64,000 bases of DNA from Enterovibrio calviensis DSM 14347 (GCF_000621165.1 NZ_JHZA01000018.1:58730-122729), one strand, 5' to 3'; positions 8,451 through 17,740 are shown, counted from the stretch's first letter. A program made the numbers and translations. The notes: a model not told the origin generated them from the letters alone.

Positions 8451-9593
8451 ATGATGAATGTAGCGAATAATATAGCGAGCAACGTAGCGAGAAATGCAGC
8501 GAGTGACGCAAAAGGTCTTGTCGTATTAGTGACGCTGTCACTATTGATGGGGTGTGATAGCCAAGCGCAATCTGTTTCATCTGAACAAGCAGATCCTCAA
8601 AATGCCCTTTGGGAGATCCAAACGCGTTCGACATCTGAGTTTGTTGCTCAAGCCAATAGGTTGGAATCCGATATCGCGGCACTGTGCGAAACAAAAACCA
8701 ATCACGCATTGTTCAAAAGCCAAGCGCAGTGGGTAGAAACCATGAAGGCGTGGCAGTCTTTGGCGGGGGCTAACTATGGCAATGAAACGGCGATGTCCTT
8801 GAGCTGGCAAATTCAATTCTATCCTGACAAGAAAAACACGATTGGACGTCAGATCGGGCAATTGCTGAAGAGCGAAGAGGATATGTCGACGTTGGCGCTC
8901 GAAAATCAAAGTGTCGCGGTTCAAGGTGTTGGGGCACTTGAATGGTTGCTGTTTGATGGGATGCCTATTACTCAAACTAATACTGGCACAGCCAAGCTTG
9001 AAGCTGAAGGGATAGATAAGTTGGCAGTACGTTGCCCACTGACCCAAGCGGTTTCGTCACACTTGGTTAATTCTTCAGAACGTATGGCATTGGCATGGCA
9101 GGGTAATCTTTGGAAGGAAGCTTCTGAAGAACAGCGTAATAGAGATGCGCTGAATATTTTGGCGAGTCAATTAGATTCAGCCATGAAAACCTTGTCCTTA
9201 GCGATGGGAAAACCCGGTTATCCCAAGCCGTATCAAGCCCAAGCATGGCGTTCAGGACAATCCTTGGCGCTGCTGAAAGCCCGCATTGTTGCGCTACAAG
9301 CACGTTATATTGAAACGCTAGATGGTGTGTTGCGTGAGCAAAACCAAAGCCAAGGCCAAAACAAAGATCAACAACTAGGGGCTTTGGCTGATCGACTGGT
9401 AAAGCACTGGGACATTGCGCTGGAAAGTGTGCCCAATGGTGACGCTATCAAACCCTATTTGTCAGAACCCTCGGATTACCGCCAGTTAATCACGTTGTCG
9501 AATAACTTAGAGTACATCAAGATTGCGTTAGCCGATGAGGTCGCCGCAGCGCTGGGTATGGTTGTGGGATTTAACTCAACGGACGGAGACTAG
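8451..9593 (+). CDS. Imelysin-like lipoprotein
   Basis: An imelysin-family protein of about 380 residues carrying a lipobox (LLMGC) at the end of its hydrophobic segment, so it should be membrane-anchored. The equivalent of the GxHxxE motif reads GVGALE, so the histidine is missing while the glutamate stays. The N-terminus before the hydrophobic core is unusually long and made of a 12-bp DNA repeat (VANN-IASN-VARN-AASD). Start is uncertain: GTG 8448, ATG 8451 or ATG 8454 are in frame, with AGGA and GGGA sites nearby. It may be the non-catalytic partner of the first imelysin. The 3' end is 2 bp from the DUF1513 start, showing tight coupling. Confidence 0.85.
   Translation: MMNVANNIASNVARNAASDAKGLVVLVTLSLLMGCDSQAQSVSSEQADPQNALWEIQTRSTSEFVAQANRLESDIAALCETKTNHALFKSQAQWVETMKAWQSLAGANYGNETAMSLSWQIQFYPDKKNTIGRQIGQLLKSEEDMSTLALENQSVAVQGVGALEWLLFDGMPITQTNTGTAKLEAEGIDKLAVRCPLTQAVSSHLVNSSERMALAWQGNLWKEASEEQRNRDALNILASQLDSAMKTLSLAMGKPGYPKPYQAQAWRSGQSLALLKARIVALQARYIETLDGVLREQNQSQGQNKDQQLGALADRLVKHWDIALESVPNGDAIKPYLSEPSDYRQLITLSNNLEYIKIALADEVAAALGMVVGFNSTDGD
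8460..8507 (+). repeat. Four degenerate 12-bp tandem repeats inside the lipoprotein leader
   Basis: The blocks GTAGCGAATAAT, ATAGCGAGCAAC, GTAGCGAGAAAT and GCAGCGAGTGAC follow each other without gaps and share the core AGCGA. They encode the head of the signal sequence. In-frame copy changes would only alter leader length. Confidence 0.75.
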
Positions 9594-9595
9594 CC

Positions 9596-10681
9596 ATGGT
9601 AAGCCACAAACGACGACGCATGCTGTTGTCGGCGTTGGCGGTGGTCGCGTCTGGCGGTTTCGTTGGGGGCGTGTATTCGCGTGCTCGTGCCGAGCACGCA
9701 TTGAAGCCAGCGTATATGGGATGTGCTCGGCAACCAGACGGCCAGTTCAATGTGACTGCCATCAATGATGCGGGAGAGGTCTGTTTCACCTCACCACTTT
9801 CGCATCGTGGTCACGGGATTGCGGTTGATCACTCAAAGCGTTTAGCGTTTGTATTTGCTCGCCGGCCAGGCGCGTATATTAGTGTGATATCAACGGATAC
9901 CGGTGAGGTGTTTTCTACTTATCATTCCGACCCTCGGCGTTATTTTTACGGTCATGGTGATGTGTTGGGTGACGTGTTACTGACAACGGAAGGCATTGAG
10001 GGGTCAAGTGAAGGTGTGATTGGGATCTATCGTATTGCTTCTAATGGCAGCCTCTCCAAACTCCGTGAGATTACGGGTTTTGGAATTGGACCACACGAGC
10101 TTAAGGTCGTCGATGAACATACGTTGGCTGTCGCTGTTGGGGGAATACACACGGACAAGCGAACCCCAATGAACCTAGATACCATGAAGCCAGCTTTGGT
10201 ATTCATCGATATTCCTTCAGGGCGAATCACCCAGCAATACCACCTAGAAGACCACCAACTGAGTATCCGCCATCTTGCAGTCAGTTCCGCAAAAGACGTG
10301 GTGATTGCACAGCAATATAAAGGTGACACCGATAAAGTTTCACCATTATTGGCGATTAAACGAAAAAATGGTGACTTTGTAGCGCTTAAGGCGAGTACTG
10401 AGCAGTGGACGCGTTTTCAACACTACATTGGCAGTGTGGCATGCACGGAAAAACAAGTCATTGCTACCTCACCTCGGGGTAATTGCTTTGGGGTTTGGGA
10501 TATCGCAACCGGCGAGCTTCAGTCGCTATCCGCCTTGATGGATGCTTCTGGCGTCTCGGCTGAAGCCGACCGTTTTGCCTTAAGTTCAGGCAGTGGCAGG
10601 GTTGCATTTCAATTGGCGAGAAAAAGTATTAATTTTCATACATCTGGCGTGACCTGGGATAATCATTGGGTCATGCTGTGA
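9596..10681 (+). CDS. DUF1513 family protein, Tat-exported
   Basis: A 361-residue protein with an RR-containing leader (KRRRMLLSALAVVASGG), which suggests Tat export to the periplasm after folding. The rest matches DUF1513, a beta-propeller-like family (motifs HRGHGIAVD, RRYFYGHGD, GIGPHEL) always found at the end of imelysin/DUF1111 operons. The biochemical role is unknown; Tat export fits loading of a cofactor or metal in the cytoplasm. It starts 2 bp after the imelysin-like gene. Confidence 0.85.
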   Translation: MVSHKRRRMLLSALAVVASGGFVGGVYSRARAEHALKPAYMGCARQPDGQFNVTAINDAGEVCFTSPLSHRGHGIAVDHSKRLAFVFARRPGAYISVISTDTGEVFSTYHSDPRRYFYGHGDVLGDVLLTTEGIEGSSEGVIGIYRIASNGSLSKLREITGFGIGPHELKVVDEHTLAVAVGGIHTDKRTPMNLDTMKPALVFIDIPSGRITQQYHLEDHQLSIRHLAVSSAKDVVIAQQYKGDTDKVSPLLAIKRKNGDFVALKASTEQWTRFQHYIGSVACTEKQVIATSPRGNCFGVWDIATGELQSLSALMDASGVSAEADRFALSSGSGRVAFQLARKSINFHTSGVTWDNHWVML

Positions 10682-10782
10682 CGTCATACTTTTCTAACTC
10701 TTTGTTTTTCTAGATTCATAAAAAATCCGCCAACGAAAGCCGCGTCCTTTGCCATACTAAGATCTCAATTGGGAGGTAGCGC

Positions 10783-12429
10783 ATGTTTTTAGCTCGTACG
10801 TTTTTTAAGGCATTATGGGTGGTAGCCTTAATACCTATGTCCCTATGGGCATCGGAACCTTCTGATATGCAACAAAAGCCATCTCTATCTGCTTTGACTT
10901 GGGTGAAACAAGCCGAGTCAGAAGTCGGGGTGGTTTCTCACACCAGCGAGCTTGCAAACATCTACGAGTTTTTTTCTTTTTCACCGATCTGGCATGATTA
11001 TCGTGCTAAAGATGAATTAGAAACGCAGATCAACATTATTTCTCTTGCAGGACTGAGCGAAGATTTTGAATGGCGCGCGCTTATGCTGCGTGATCTCAGA
11101 TCGAGTGGCGACTGGCGAGCTTACGATGTGTTTGCCACCGACAGTTTATTGGCATTGACCCGCTATATCGACGGCATTCCAGAGCATGGGAAAAGCTGGT
11201 TCTTCGGCACTGATATTACTGACGACTTACCGCCACCAACACTGACCAAAATCAATGGCCTTGTCGCAGCGGGAAGTCGCAATCAACTTTTCGATTATGT
11301 GTTTAAACTGCGCCCTGATACGCCACAATATCGCGAAATGGCGAAAGCCATTGTTAAGCTTCAGGACGTAGAGCAACGTTATTGGCCAAAATTGGCGCAA
11401 GGCGGGCTGATCCGACCGGGTAAAAAACTCGATGACGCAGACAGTCTGATCACCAGTTTGGAAAGACACGGGGTGTTGAGCACTATGGATGCTCAGCGGT
11501 TAAAGATCGCACAAGTGAGCGACTACGACGCCACGATGGTAGGTGCGGTAAAGCGATTTCAGGCTCGTCACGGTTTGAAAGAAGATGGCGTGATAGGCAA
11601 TAAAACCCGTCAATGGTTGAATAAATCGGTGAATACACGCATCCAAATTCTTGCGTTGAATATGGAACGTTTGCGCTTGTGGCCAACCGAAAGAAACAAG
11701 ATCATTCTGGTGAATATTCCCAATTACGAAATGGAATTGTGGATAGACAGCGAACTTGTGCTCGACAGTAAAGTGGTGGTTGGGCGTCCAAGTAGAAGAA
11801 CCCCATTGTTTGATTCGCGCTTGGATTCCGTTGTGTTCAATCCTAGCTGGAATGTCCCTGTGACCATTATGCGCAAAGACATTCTTCCTAAGGCGCGTCA
11901 AGATAACGAGTATTTGTCCAAGCACAGCTACACCGTATTAAGCGGCTGGGTAAATGGTGATGTGATCCCTCATAGCGATATTGACTGGGAAAATATCACG
12001 GACAGAAATTTCCCTTATCGTTTACAGCAATCTCCGGGCGACTTTAATGCACTGGGGCGCTACAAATTTAACACCCCTAATGGCAATGCTATCTACCTGC
12101 ACGACACGCCTGCGAAGAGTTTATTCAATAAAGAGAGAAGGGCGTTCAGTTCGGGATGTATTCGAGTTCAAAAAGCGGAGACCTTAGCGCAGGTATTGTT
12201 GAGTCGTTCTGGTTTGGAGTTTGGCGATTATGACTACTACCGTCAGCATCTCGAAACCAAATGGGTGACGCTGAGACAAAAAGTCGCCGTTCACACCATC
12301 TATCAAACCGCGTGGGTGAATGGGGAAGGGAACGTAGAGTTTCGCAGTGATGTTTATCATTATGATGCACGACCAAAACGCACCCTTACTGCACTAGGGA
12401 CTGTCGCCGCCAATACCCCAACCTTCTAA
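10783..12429 (+). CDS. ldtD: L,D-transpeptidase, YcbB/LdtD type
   Basis: A 548-residue periplasmic enzyme that makes 3-3 (mDAP-mDAP) crosslinks in peptidoglycan. It has a signal peptide (cleavage near LWAS), a scaffold domain, a peptidoglycan-binding domain (about 247-280, DYDATMVGAVKRFQARHG) and a YkuD catalytic domain. The active-site cysteine is C459 in SSGCIRV, with the conserved upstream histidine in YLHDTP. Size and order match E. coli LdtD. The next gene is a MepK homologue, as in E. coli (ycbB-ycbK). GGGAGG before ATG 10783 is a strong ribosome site. Confidence 0.93.
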   Translation: MFLARTFFKALWVVALIPMSLWASEPSDMQQKPSLSALTWVKQAESEVGVVSHTSELANIYEFFSFSPIWHDYRAKDELETQINIISLAGLSEDFEWRALMLRDLRSSGDWRAYDVFATDSLLALTRYIDGIPEHGKSWFFGTDITDDLPPPTLTKINGLVAAGSRNQLFDYVFKLRPDTPQYREMAKAIVKLQDVEQRYWPKLAQGGLIRPGKKLDDADSLITSLERHGVLSTMDAQRLKIAQVSDYDATMVGAVKRFQARHGLKEDGVIGNKTRQWLNKSVNTRIQILALNMERLRLWPTERNKIILVNIPNYEMELWIDSELVLDSKVVVGRPSRRTPLFDSRLDSVVFNPSWNVPVTIMRKDILPKARQDNEYLSKHSYTVLSGWVNGDVIPHSDIDWENITDRNFPYRLQQSPGDFNALGRYKFNTPNGNAIYLHDTPAKSLFNKERRAFSSGCIRVQKAETLAQVLLSRSGLEFGDYDYYRQHLETKWVTLRQKVAVHTIYQTAWVNGEGNVEFRSDVYHYDARPKRTLTALGTVAANTPTF

Positions 12430-12731
12430 TTCCGCATTTTTGTTTAGATTAGGTCTTTACGCCCAAGTTACGTGAGGTTGCTTGGGTAGAAATAGAGACC
12501 TACGCCACAATTACATATTTTTACATATTGCTGACAAAGATAAAAAAACACATAAATTCATCATGAAGAGGTGGTTTTTACAGCGGTTCGCTCATTTTAG
12601 AGACAGGTGACCGTTTGATTCATTGATCAACTCCCGTTAAATTCCAGCTTGTTTAAAGCGCCGTTAGCTGCAACTTCAAAGCAGTGGGCGACTTATTTTT
12701 GAATTTATATTTTGGGAAATAGTTGGTTTTT
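12430..12731. other. Spacer between ldtD and mepK with an imperfect hairpin
   Basis: No gene is seen. An interrupted dyad spans 12451-12501 (AGGTCT...CCCAAG...CTTGGG...AGACCT). There is no T-run, so it may be an mRNA structure or weak attenuator rather than a terminator. The promoter of mepK should lie in the A/T-rich part near 12510-12560. Confidence 0.5.
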
Positions 12732-13283
12732 ATGGACGGTTTGGATACCCAACGTCGCCGCTTTTTGCTGGGTGGTGCGGCGTGTATGGTAGCGGCTGCG
12801 CTACCGAAAAATGCTCTTGCTCTGCCTTTTACTGATGGCGAACGTCGCGTTCTATCAATGACAAGCATAAACACCGGTGAACACCTGAATGTTTGCTATT
12901 TTAACGGCCAAATGTATTTGCCGAATGAGCTGAACGAACTCAACAATTTGTGCCGCGATCATCGTCGAAATGTCTCAACGGAGATGGACAAGAAACTGTA
13001 TGACCAATTAACGGCCATTTATCAAAAAGTAGGGGCTAAGCATCCTATTAGTATGGTGTCAGGTTATCGTTCACCAGCCACGAATGAAATGCTACGCAAA
13101 AATGGCGGCGGTCAGGCGAAGAAAAGCTACCACATGACTGGGCAAGCTATCGATTTTCATATTGAAGGCGTGCCATTGGCAAAAATTCGTGATGCTGCAC
13201 TTTCACTGAAAGCTGGTGGTGTTGGCTATTACCCCAACAGTGGCTTCATCCATATTGATACTGGCCCAGTAAGAACGTGGTAA
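12732..13283 (+). CDS. mepK: MepK/YcbK-like murein endopeptidase (DUF882, M15 fold)
   Basis: A 183-residue exported zinc peptidase. The leader carries RRRFLLGG, a twin-arginine motif, so Tat export is likely. The lysostaphin-like/M15 zinc site is visible: H134 and D141 (HMTGQAIDFH) and H174 (FIHID). In E. coli, MepK cuts the 3-3 crosslinks that L,D-transpeptidases make, so this gene and the upstream ldtD form opposing activities. Start at ATG 12732; the TTG-start version adds three residues. Confidence 0.9.
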   Translation: MDGLDTQRRRFLLGGAACMVAAALPKNALALPFTDGERRVLSMTSINTGEHLNVCYFNGQMYLPNELNELNNLCRDHRRNVSTEMDKKLYDQLTAIYQKVGAKHPISMVSGYRSPATNEMLRKNGGGQAKKSYHMTGQAIDFHIEGVPLAKIRDAALSLKAGGVGYYPNSGFIHIDTGPVRTW

Positions 13284-13343
13284 TGATTGCAAAAATTCGA
13301 CTTTGAGCGTTAAGACACTTGATGTGAAAAGACAATTGATATG

Positions 13344-13377
13344 AAAAGGGCGCAGCTTTCGAGCTAGCGCCCTTTTT
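13344..13377. terminator. Bidirectional terminator
   Basis: The stem GGGCGC/GCGCCC with inner AGCT/AGCT pairing is flanked by A4 on the left and T5 on the right. It separates the convergent mepK and OlsF-like genes. Confidence 0.85.
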
Positions 13378-13389
13378 GTTTTTATGCGG

Positions 13390-15168
13390 CTAAACCGGAC
13401 TAGGCTGTCGGTTTGATTGGTTCTGTTGACCAAGTTCTGTGGATTGTTGCGCGTTGTTAGTGCGCATGTAGCGTTGACGCTTCTTCTCTTTGAGCTTGGT
13501 CATGTCGACCATGACTAAGCCATCAATACAATCGGCAAAATCGGGGTCGACGCCGAAATCAAGAAACTGCACGCCGCCCGCCTCACAAAGCTCGCTGTAC
13601 TGTTTGTACAATGTCGGAATACTGGTGCCGAGGTTATCGAGCAATACCTTCAGTGTTTTTAAATCTTGCTGATAGTCATTTCCACAGAAGTGATTGAGTA
13701 ATTCATGTTCTTTTTGGCTGTCCATACTAAATGGATGCTTTGAGCGCGCCACGTCAGCCGTCGCACCAAAATAGGTACGATAGAAAAAGATCAGTAGCTC
13801 TTTCGCGGGTTGCGGCATGGCATTACTGATGGTGACAGGGCCAAACAAATAGCGATAGTGGGGATGCTTAGAGAGGAATGCGCCAATGCCAAGCCATAAG
13901 TACTCTAAGCTGCGTTTACCCCAGTACTTGGGTTGAACAAAGCTTCGTCCAAGTTCCAAACCAGCATTCAGGTAGGGAGTCATGCCTTCGTCGTAGTTGA
14001 ACAAACTATGGGTGTATAGCGACTGAATACCCTGCTGAGCGATGACTGCTTGCGTATCGCAGAAGCGATAAGCACCAACGATATCCATGCTCGCGGGGTC
14101 CCAAAGAACCAAATGGAAGTAGTGTTCATCGTGTTTGTCGATATCACGGCGCTGTCCCGTCCCTTCACCAACGGCGCGAAATGCCACTTCACGCAATCGA
14201 CCGATTTCGCGCATCACTGACGATTCGTTTTTGTAGCGATAGAGATAAATGATCTTTCCATCGGGTGTGACGCCTAATTGCTCTGAGTCTTGTAGCTCTT
14301 GTTGCAGTGCCAGAGGGTTTTCCGGTGAGGCAATGGCTGACTCTGTAGGGAATTGTCCCGCTTTCCCTTTCGCGATCTGGTAAAGGTGTTTCTTGATGAG
14401 CTTGACCCGCGTTTTCATCGGTAGGTTGCGACTGGCGTGATAGCTGGCAAAGGGGATGGACTCCCCAATGGTGAAGGTGATGTGGCTATTTCGCTGACCA
14501 AACATTTCGTTGACTAATAGCAGCGTCGAGAGTGGTTTATAAACCATTGACGCGCCATAAAACATAGCGGAATTTTTGCCATCCACATGTATCGGTAAAA
14601 TAGGGGCTTTGGCTTTGGTCGCCATTCTCAAAAAACCGTTTTGCCAATCAATGTCTTTCACGCCAGTAGGGCCAAATCGAGACACTTCACCCGCAGGAAA
14701 TATAATGATCGCGCCATCTTTGTTTAGCCACTCATCAATGCTTCGTAAATTTTCCTTTGGTGTCTTGCCTGACATGTTGTTCACGGGGAGCAGGCAATTG
14801 TGCAGCGGCTTTATTTGCATTAACAGGTTGTTGGCTACCGCTTTAACATCGGGGCGAATTTCTCTGACTAACTTGAGCAATGCTAATCCATCAAGCGAAC
14901 CAATTGGGTGGTTAGCGATGATCACAACACGTCCAGTTCGGGGAATATGTTCTTTTTCTCGGTCGCTCGTGAAGTAGCTAAAACGAAAGTAGTCCAGTAC
15001 TTGTTCGACAAATTCGAAGCCTTTCAGGTACGGGTACTTGTCGGCAAAATCATGAAACGCTTGCTGGTGGAGCAACTTATGCAGCGTTGAGGACACGGGC
15101 TTTGCTAACCAAGGCTTCTGCGCCAGATTCGGATAATGGTGCGTGATAACTTCATCAATATTGAACAT
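13390..15168 (-). CDS. Bifunctional acyltransferase, OlsF-like (ornithine lipid synthesis)
   Basis: A 592-residue fusion. The N-terminal half is a PlsC-type O-acyltransferase with the NHPIGSLD motif (residues 86-93, HxxxxxD form) and FPAGEVSR near 160. The C-terminal half (about 310-540) is a GNAT/hemolysin-like N-acyltransferase (VGAYRFCDTQ, ELGRSFVQPKY, YLFGPVTISN). This order is that of OlsF from Serratia and Vibrio cholerae, which makes ornithine lipid in one polypeptide: the C-terminal domain N-acylates ornithine and the N-terminal one adds the second chain. Membrane-peripheral in the cytoplasm. It is followed 35 bp upstream by a metallophosphoesterase gene in the same direction. Substrate by homology only. 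Confidence 0.8.
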   Translation of the reverse strand: MFNIDEVITHHYPNLAQKPWLAKPVSSTLHKLLHQQAFHDFADKYPYLKGFEFVEQVLDYFRFSYFTSDREKEHIPRTGRVVIIANHPIGSLDGLALLKLVREIRPDVKAVANNLLMQIKPLHNCLLPVNNMSGKTPKENLRSIDEWLNKDGAIIIFPAGEVSRFGPTGVKDIDWQNGFLRMATKAKAPILPIHVDGKNSAMFYGASMVYKPLSTLLLVNEMFGQRNSHITFTIGESIPFASYHASRNLPMKTRVKLIKKHLYQIAKGKAGQFPTESAIASPENPLALQQELQDSEQLGVTPDGKIIYLYRYKNESSVMREIGRLREVAFRAVGEGTGQRRDIDKHDEHYFHLVLWDPASMDIVGAYRFCDTQAVIAQQGIQSLYTHSLFNYDEGMTPYLNAGLELGRSFVQPKYWGKRSLEYLWLGIGAFLSKHPHYRYLFGPVTISNAMPQPAKELLIFFYRTYFGATADVARSKHPFSMDSQKEHELLNHFCGNDYQQDLKTLKVLLDNLGTSIPTLYKQYSELCEAGGVQFLDFGVDPDFADCIDGLVMVDMTKLKEKKRQRYMRTNNAQQSTELGQQNQSNRQPSPV

Positions 15169-15203
15169 AGTATTCCTAAAATGACGTTTTCCAATCTTGG
15201 TGG

Positions 15204-16073
15204 TTAAGCGGCTTCTGAGTCACTGTCTTCAGAACTACCGTTCTTAGAAACAGGTTCGCCAAAGCCAATGCTTTCAGAGGGTATTGAAATGGAAGATGGG
15301 TCGACAAAGGCCTTGGTTTCCGCAACCAATTCTGGCTTTTCGGTCCATCGAATCAACTGCATTGTGCCGTCGTGTTGTTCAAGCAGTGCCGTACAGTTTT
15401 CAATCCAATCTCCATCATTGAGATATAGCGTCCCGTTAATGTCTTTCATGCCAGGGTGATGGATATGGCCACACACCACGGCATCGGCGCCTTTTCTCTG
15501 TGCGAACTGAATTGCAGCGTTCTCAAAGCGGGAAATGGCGACATTCGCAGATTGGACTTTTGATTTGATATAAGACGCTAACGACCAGTACGAGAAGCCC
15601 ATTCTTCGTCTTAACCTTGCCCACCATCGGTTGAGGAATAGCAAAAAATCATACCCAACGTATCCGGCTAACTCAGTGAGACGACTGTGGCAAACGGCGT
15701 TGTCAAACTCATCGCCATGCAGGGCAATAATGCGTTTGCCTGTGACAGACTCATGGAGGTACTTTGAATGAACTTCGATGCGTCCAAAGTCGAAAGATAG
15801 GTAATCACGAATAGCGGCATCATGGTTGCCGGGTACATAGATTAAGCGGCTACCTGAGTGGGCGCGTTGAATCAGTAAAGAGAGGACTTCACTGTGCGAT
15901 TCTGGCCAATGTCGGTTTGATTTCATGGAATGAAAATCAACGATGTCGCCCACAAGAATAATGGTTTGAGCCTCATGGCGCTGAAGAAAATCGAGGAGGT
16001 ATTTTGCTTTGCAATCTTTGTTGCCTAAGTGAAGATCTGAGATCCACAGGGTACGCACTGAGATTGAATTCAT
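15204..16073 (-). CDS. Metallophosphoesterase, UDP-2,3-diacylglucosamine diphosphatase-like
   Basis: A 289-residue calcineurin-like phosphoesterase. The metal motifs are in order: SDLHLG (D13, H15), GDIVDF, GNHD, HGDEFD and GHIHHPG. The SDLHLG...GHIHHPG set and the helix-rich insert (about 140-185) are those of the LpxH-like group sometimes labelled UDP-2,3-diacylglucosamine diphosphatase. A dedicated lpxH would normally be elsewhere, so this is probably a paralogue acting on another lipid phosphate. The acidic C-terminal tail (SEDSDSEAA) is dispensable-looking. Start at ATG 16073 with a GGAA site. Expected to be transcribed with the OlsF-like gene. Confidence 0.8.
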   Translation of the reverse strand: MNSISVRTLWISDLHLGNKDCKAKYLLDFLQRHEAQTIILVGDIVDFHSMKSNRHWPESHSEVLSLLIQRAHSGSRLIYVPGNHDAAIRDYLSFDFGRIEVHSKYLHESVTGKRIIALHGDEFDNAVCHSRLTELAGYVGYDFLLFLNRWWARLRRRMGFSYWSLASYIKSKVQSANVAISRFENAAIQFAQRKGADAVVCGHIHHPGMKDINGTLYLNDGDWIENCTALLEQHDGTMQLIRWTEKPELVAETKAFVDPSSISIPSESIGFGEPVSKNGSSEDSDSEAA

Positions 16074-16291
16074 AGCTTTCCATCTAATAGTCAAAACGCG
16101 TGATGTACAAAAGCTAAGCTACGGCGTAAAGATGAAAAACTGTTGTCATTCCCGTGACATGACGATGTCGGCTGGTTGACAAAGAGATGACACCGCGAGT
16201 GTTAAATGCGAGTGGGGTGGGATGACAACATTAAAATTGAGGAAATAGCGTGGTATGCTTTGCGCGTTTTCGCATTTATACGGATTGTATT

Positions 16292-16945
16292 ATGGCTTTG
16301 AAGTTTGAGATTGTTCCTGTTACCGCTTATCAGCAAAACTGTTCCATCATCTGGTGTGATAAAACCAACGAAGCAGCATTGGTTGATCCCGGTGGCGATG
16401 TGGCTGCATTGATTGCAAAAGTTGATCAGTTGGGCGTTAAGGTCACCAAAGTGTTGTTGACTCATGGTCACCTAGACCATGTGGGTGGAACGGTTGATAT
16501 TTCGGAAGCGTATAAAGTGCCAGTGATCGGTCCTGAAAAGCAGGATGCGTTTTGGCTTCAAGGTTTACCGAAACAAAGTGAAATGTTTGGTTTTGCGCGC
16601 ACAGAGGCATTTGAGCCAACTCAATGGCTAAATGACGGCGACACGGTAACAATCGGTGAAAGCACGCTGAACGTGATTCACACGCCAGGGCATACACCTG
16701 GACATGTTTGCTTCGTTAGTGAAGATGATCGTATGGCATGGGTGGGTGACGTACTGTTTAATGGAAGCATTGGTCGTACTGATTTCCCTAAAGGTGACCA
16801 CGCGACACTGATCAGCTCAATCAAAGAGAAATTGTTCCCTCTTGGTAATGATATTCGCTTTGTTCCTGGTCATGGTCCAACGTCAACGTTTGGTGTTGAG
16901 CGTCAGCAAAACCCTTATGTAGCTGACAATATGCCAATTTGGTAA
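16292..16945 (+). CDS. gloC: Hydroxyacylglutathione hydrolase GloC (YcbL)
   Basis: A 217-residue metallo-beta-lactamase-fold hydrolase, the type II glyoxalase of the YcbL branch, which splits S-lactoylglutathione. Metal ligands are in THGHLDH (H58, H60, D62, H63), HTPGHTPGH and the final GHGPTST. It lacks the C-terminal extension of GloB, as expected for GloC. In E. coli ycbL follows ycbB and ycbK; here two lipid genes lie between. Start at ATG 16292. Confidence 0.92.
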   Translation: MALKFEIVPVTAYQQNCSIIWCDKTNEAALVDPGGDVAALIAKVDQLGVKVTKVLLTHGHLDHVGGTVDISEAYKVPVIGPEKQDAFWLQGLPKQSEMFGFARTEAFEPTQWLNDGDTVTIGESTLNVIHTPGHTPGHVCFVSEDDRMAWVGDVLFNGSIGRTDFPKGDHATLISSIKEKLFPLGNDIRFVPGHGPTSTFGVERQQNPYVADNMPIW

Positions 16946-16957
16946 AGAGCTGACTCT

Positions 16958-17740
16958 TTACTCTGTTTTCTCTGCGGGATGCCGTCCCGCAGATGCTAAA
17001 TACTGGCGCGTCAATCCGACAAAATCCTCTAACGGCCTGTCCAACAAATCTTCACTGACAAACACGTCATACCCCAACAACTCTCTTGTGTATTTCATGC
17101 GGTTTGCCAGCATGGCGACCAACCCTTTGTAGACCTTACCACTTGCTCCTACATACGGCGTGTCATCGAACATCATGTCTTCGAGTTTGGTTTTACGTTC
17201 AGTTTCAGCACGTCGATAGGCGGTCAGCAATATACCGCGTTGTTCCATAATGATGTGGCTAGCGAGGCGGAAACTGATGCCGTCTAACAGTGGCTCGTAG
17301 TCTTTCAGCTTTATTCCTATCCAAGGCATAGGCTGGTGCCAGCCTTGCGTAGAAACAGAAGGGATGCCGATTTCCCGAATATCTCGCCATTTTACACTCC
17401 ACCCTCCTTTCGGTGTGTGATGCTGAATGTGCATATCGGAAAGCGAGAAGGAGAGACGTTGTTGATCGATGATACGCGCAATGTAAAAGCCCAAACCGCT
17501 AAGAAGGCACACGCCTAGCAACGCAGGAATAGCGTTGACTTGTGGGTTAATGATGACGAGCGTCAACACAATCATGACGAGTACGATGACCGCAATGGAG
17601 AAATATTTTCCGAGCTGTTGGTGTGGCGGATAAATCAGCAACTGCTTGTTCACTTCTTTGGCGGTCCTTCTATTCGATACATAATCAAAGCATAGTGCGA
17701 TCACTCCGTTAACATAACACTCGAATGATGCCTCCGTCAT
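16958..17740 (-). CDS. DUF2982 family membrane protein
   Basis: A 260-residue protein with two adjacent transmembrane helices (about 47-66 and 70-90) and a cytoplasmic C-terminal domain with a W-R-D-I-R-E-I-G-I-P segment. It matches the DUF2982 family that is common in Vibrionaceae; function unknown. The N-terminal 30 residues before the first helix are unusual in composition, and the ATG at 17740 has a weak ribosome site, so the true start may be further in. It converges on gloC with only 12 bp between the stops. Confidence 0.7.
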   Translation of the reverse strand: MTEASFECYVNGVIALCFDYVSNRRTAKEVNKQLLIYPPHQQLGKYFSIAVIVLVMIVLTLVIINPQVNAIPALLGVCLLSGLGFYIARIIDQQRLSFSLSDMHIQHHTPKGGWSVKWRDIREIGIPSVSTQGWHQPMPWIGIKLKDYEPLLDGISFRLASHIIMEQRGILLTAYRRAETERKTKLEDMMFDDTPYVGASGKVYKGLVAMLANRMKYTRELLGYDVFVSEDLLDRPLEDFVGLTRQYLASAGRHPAEKTE

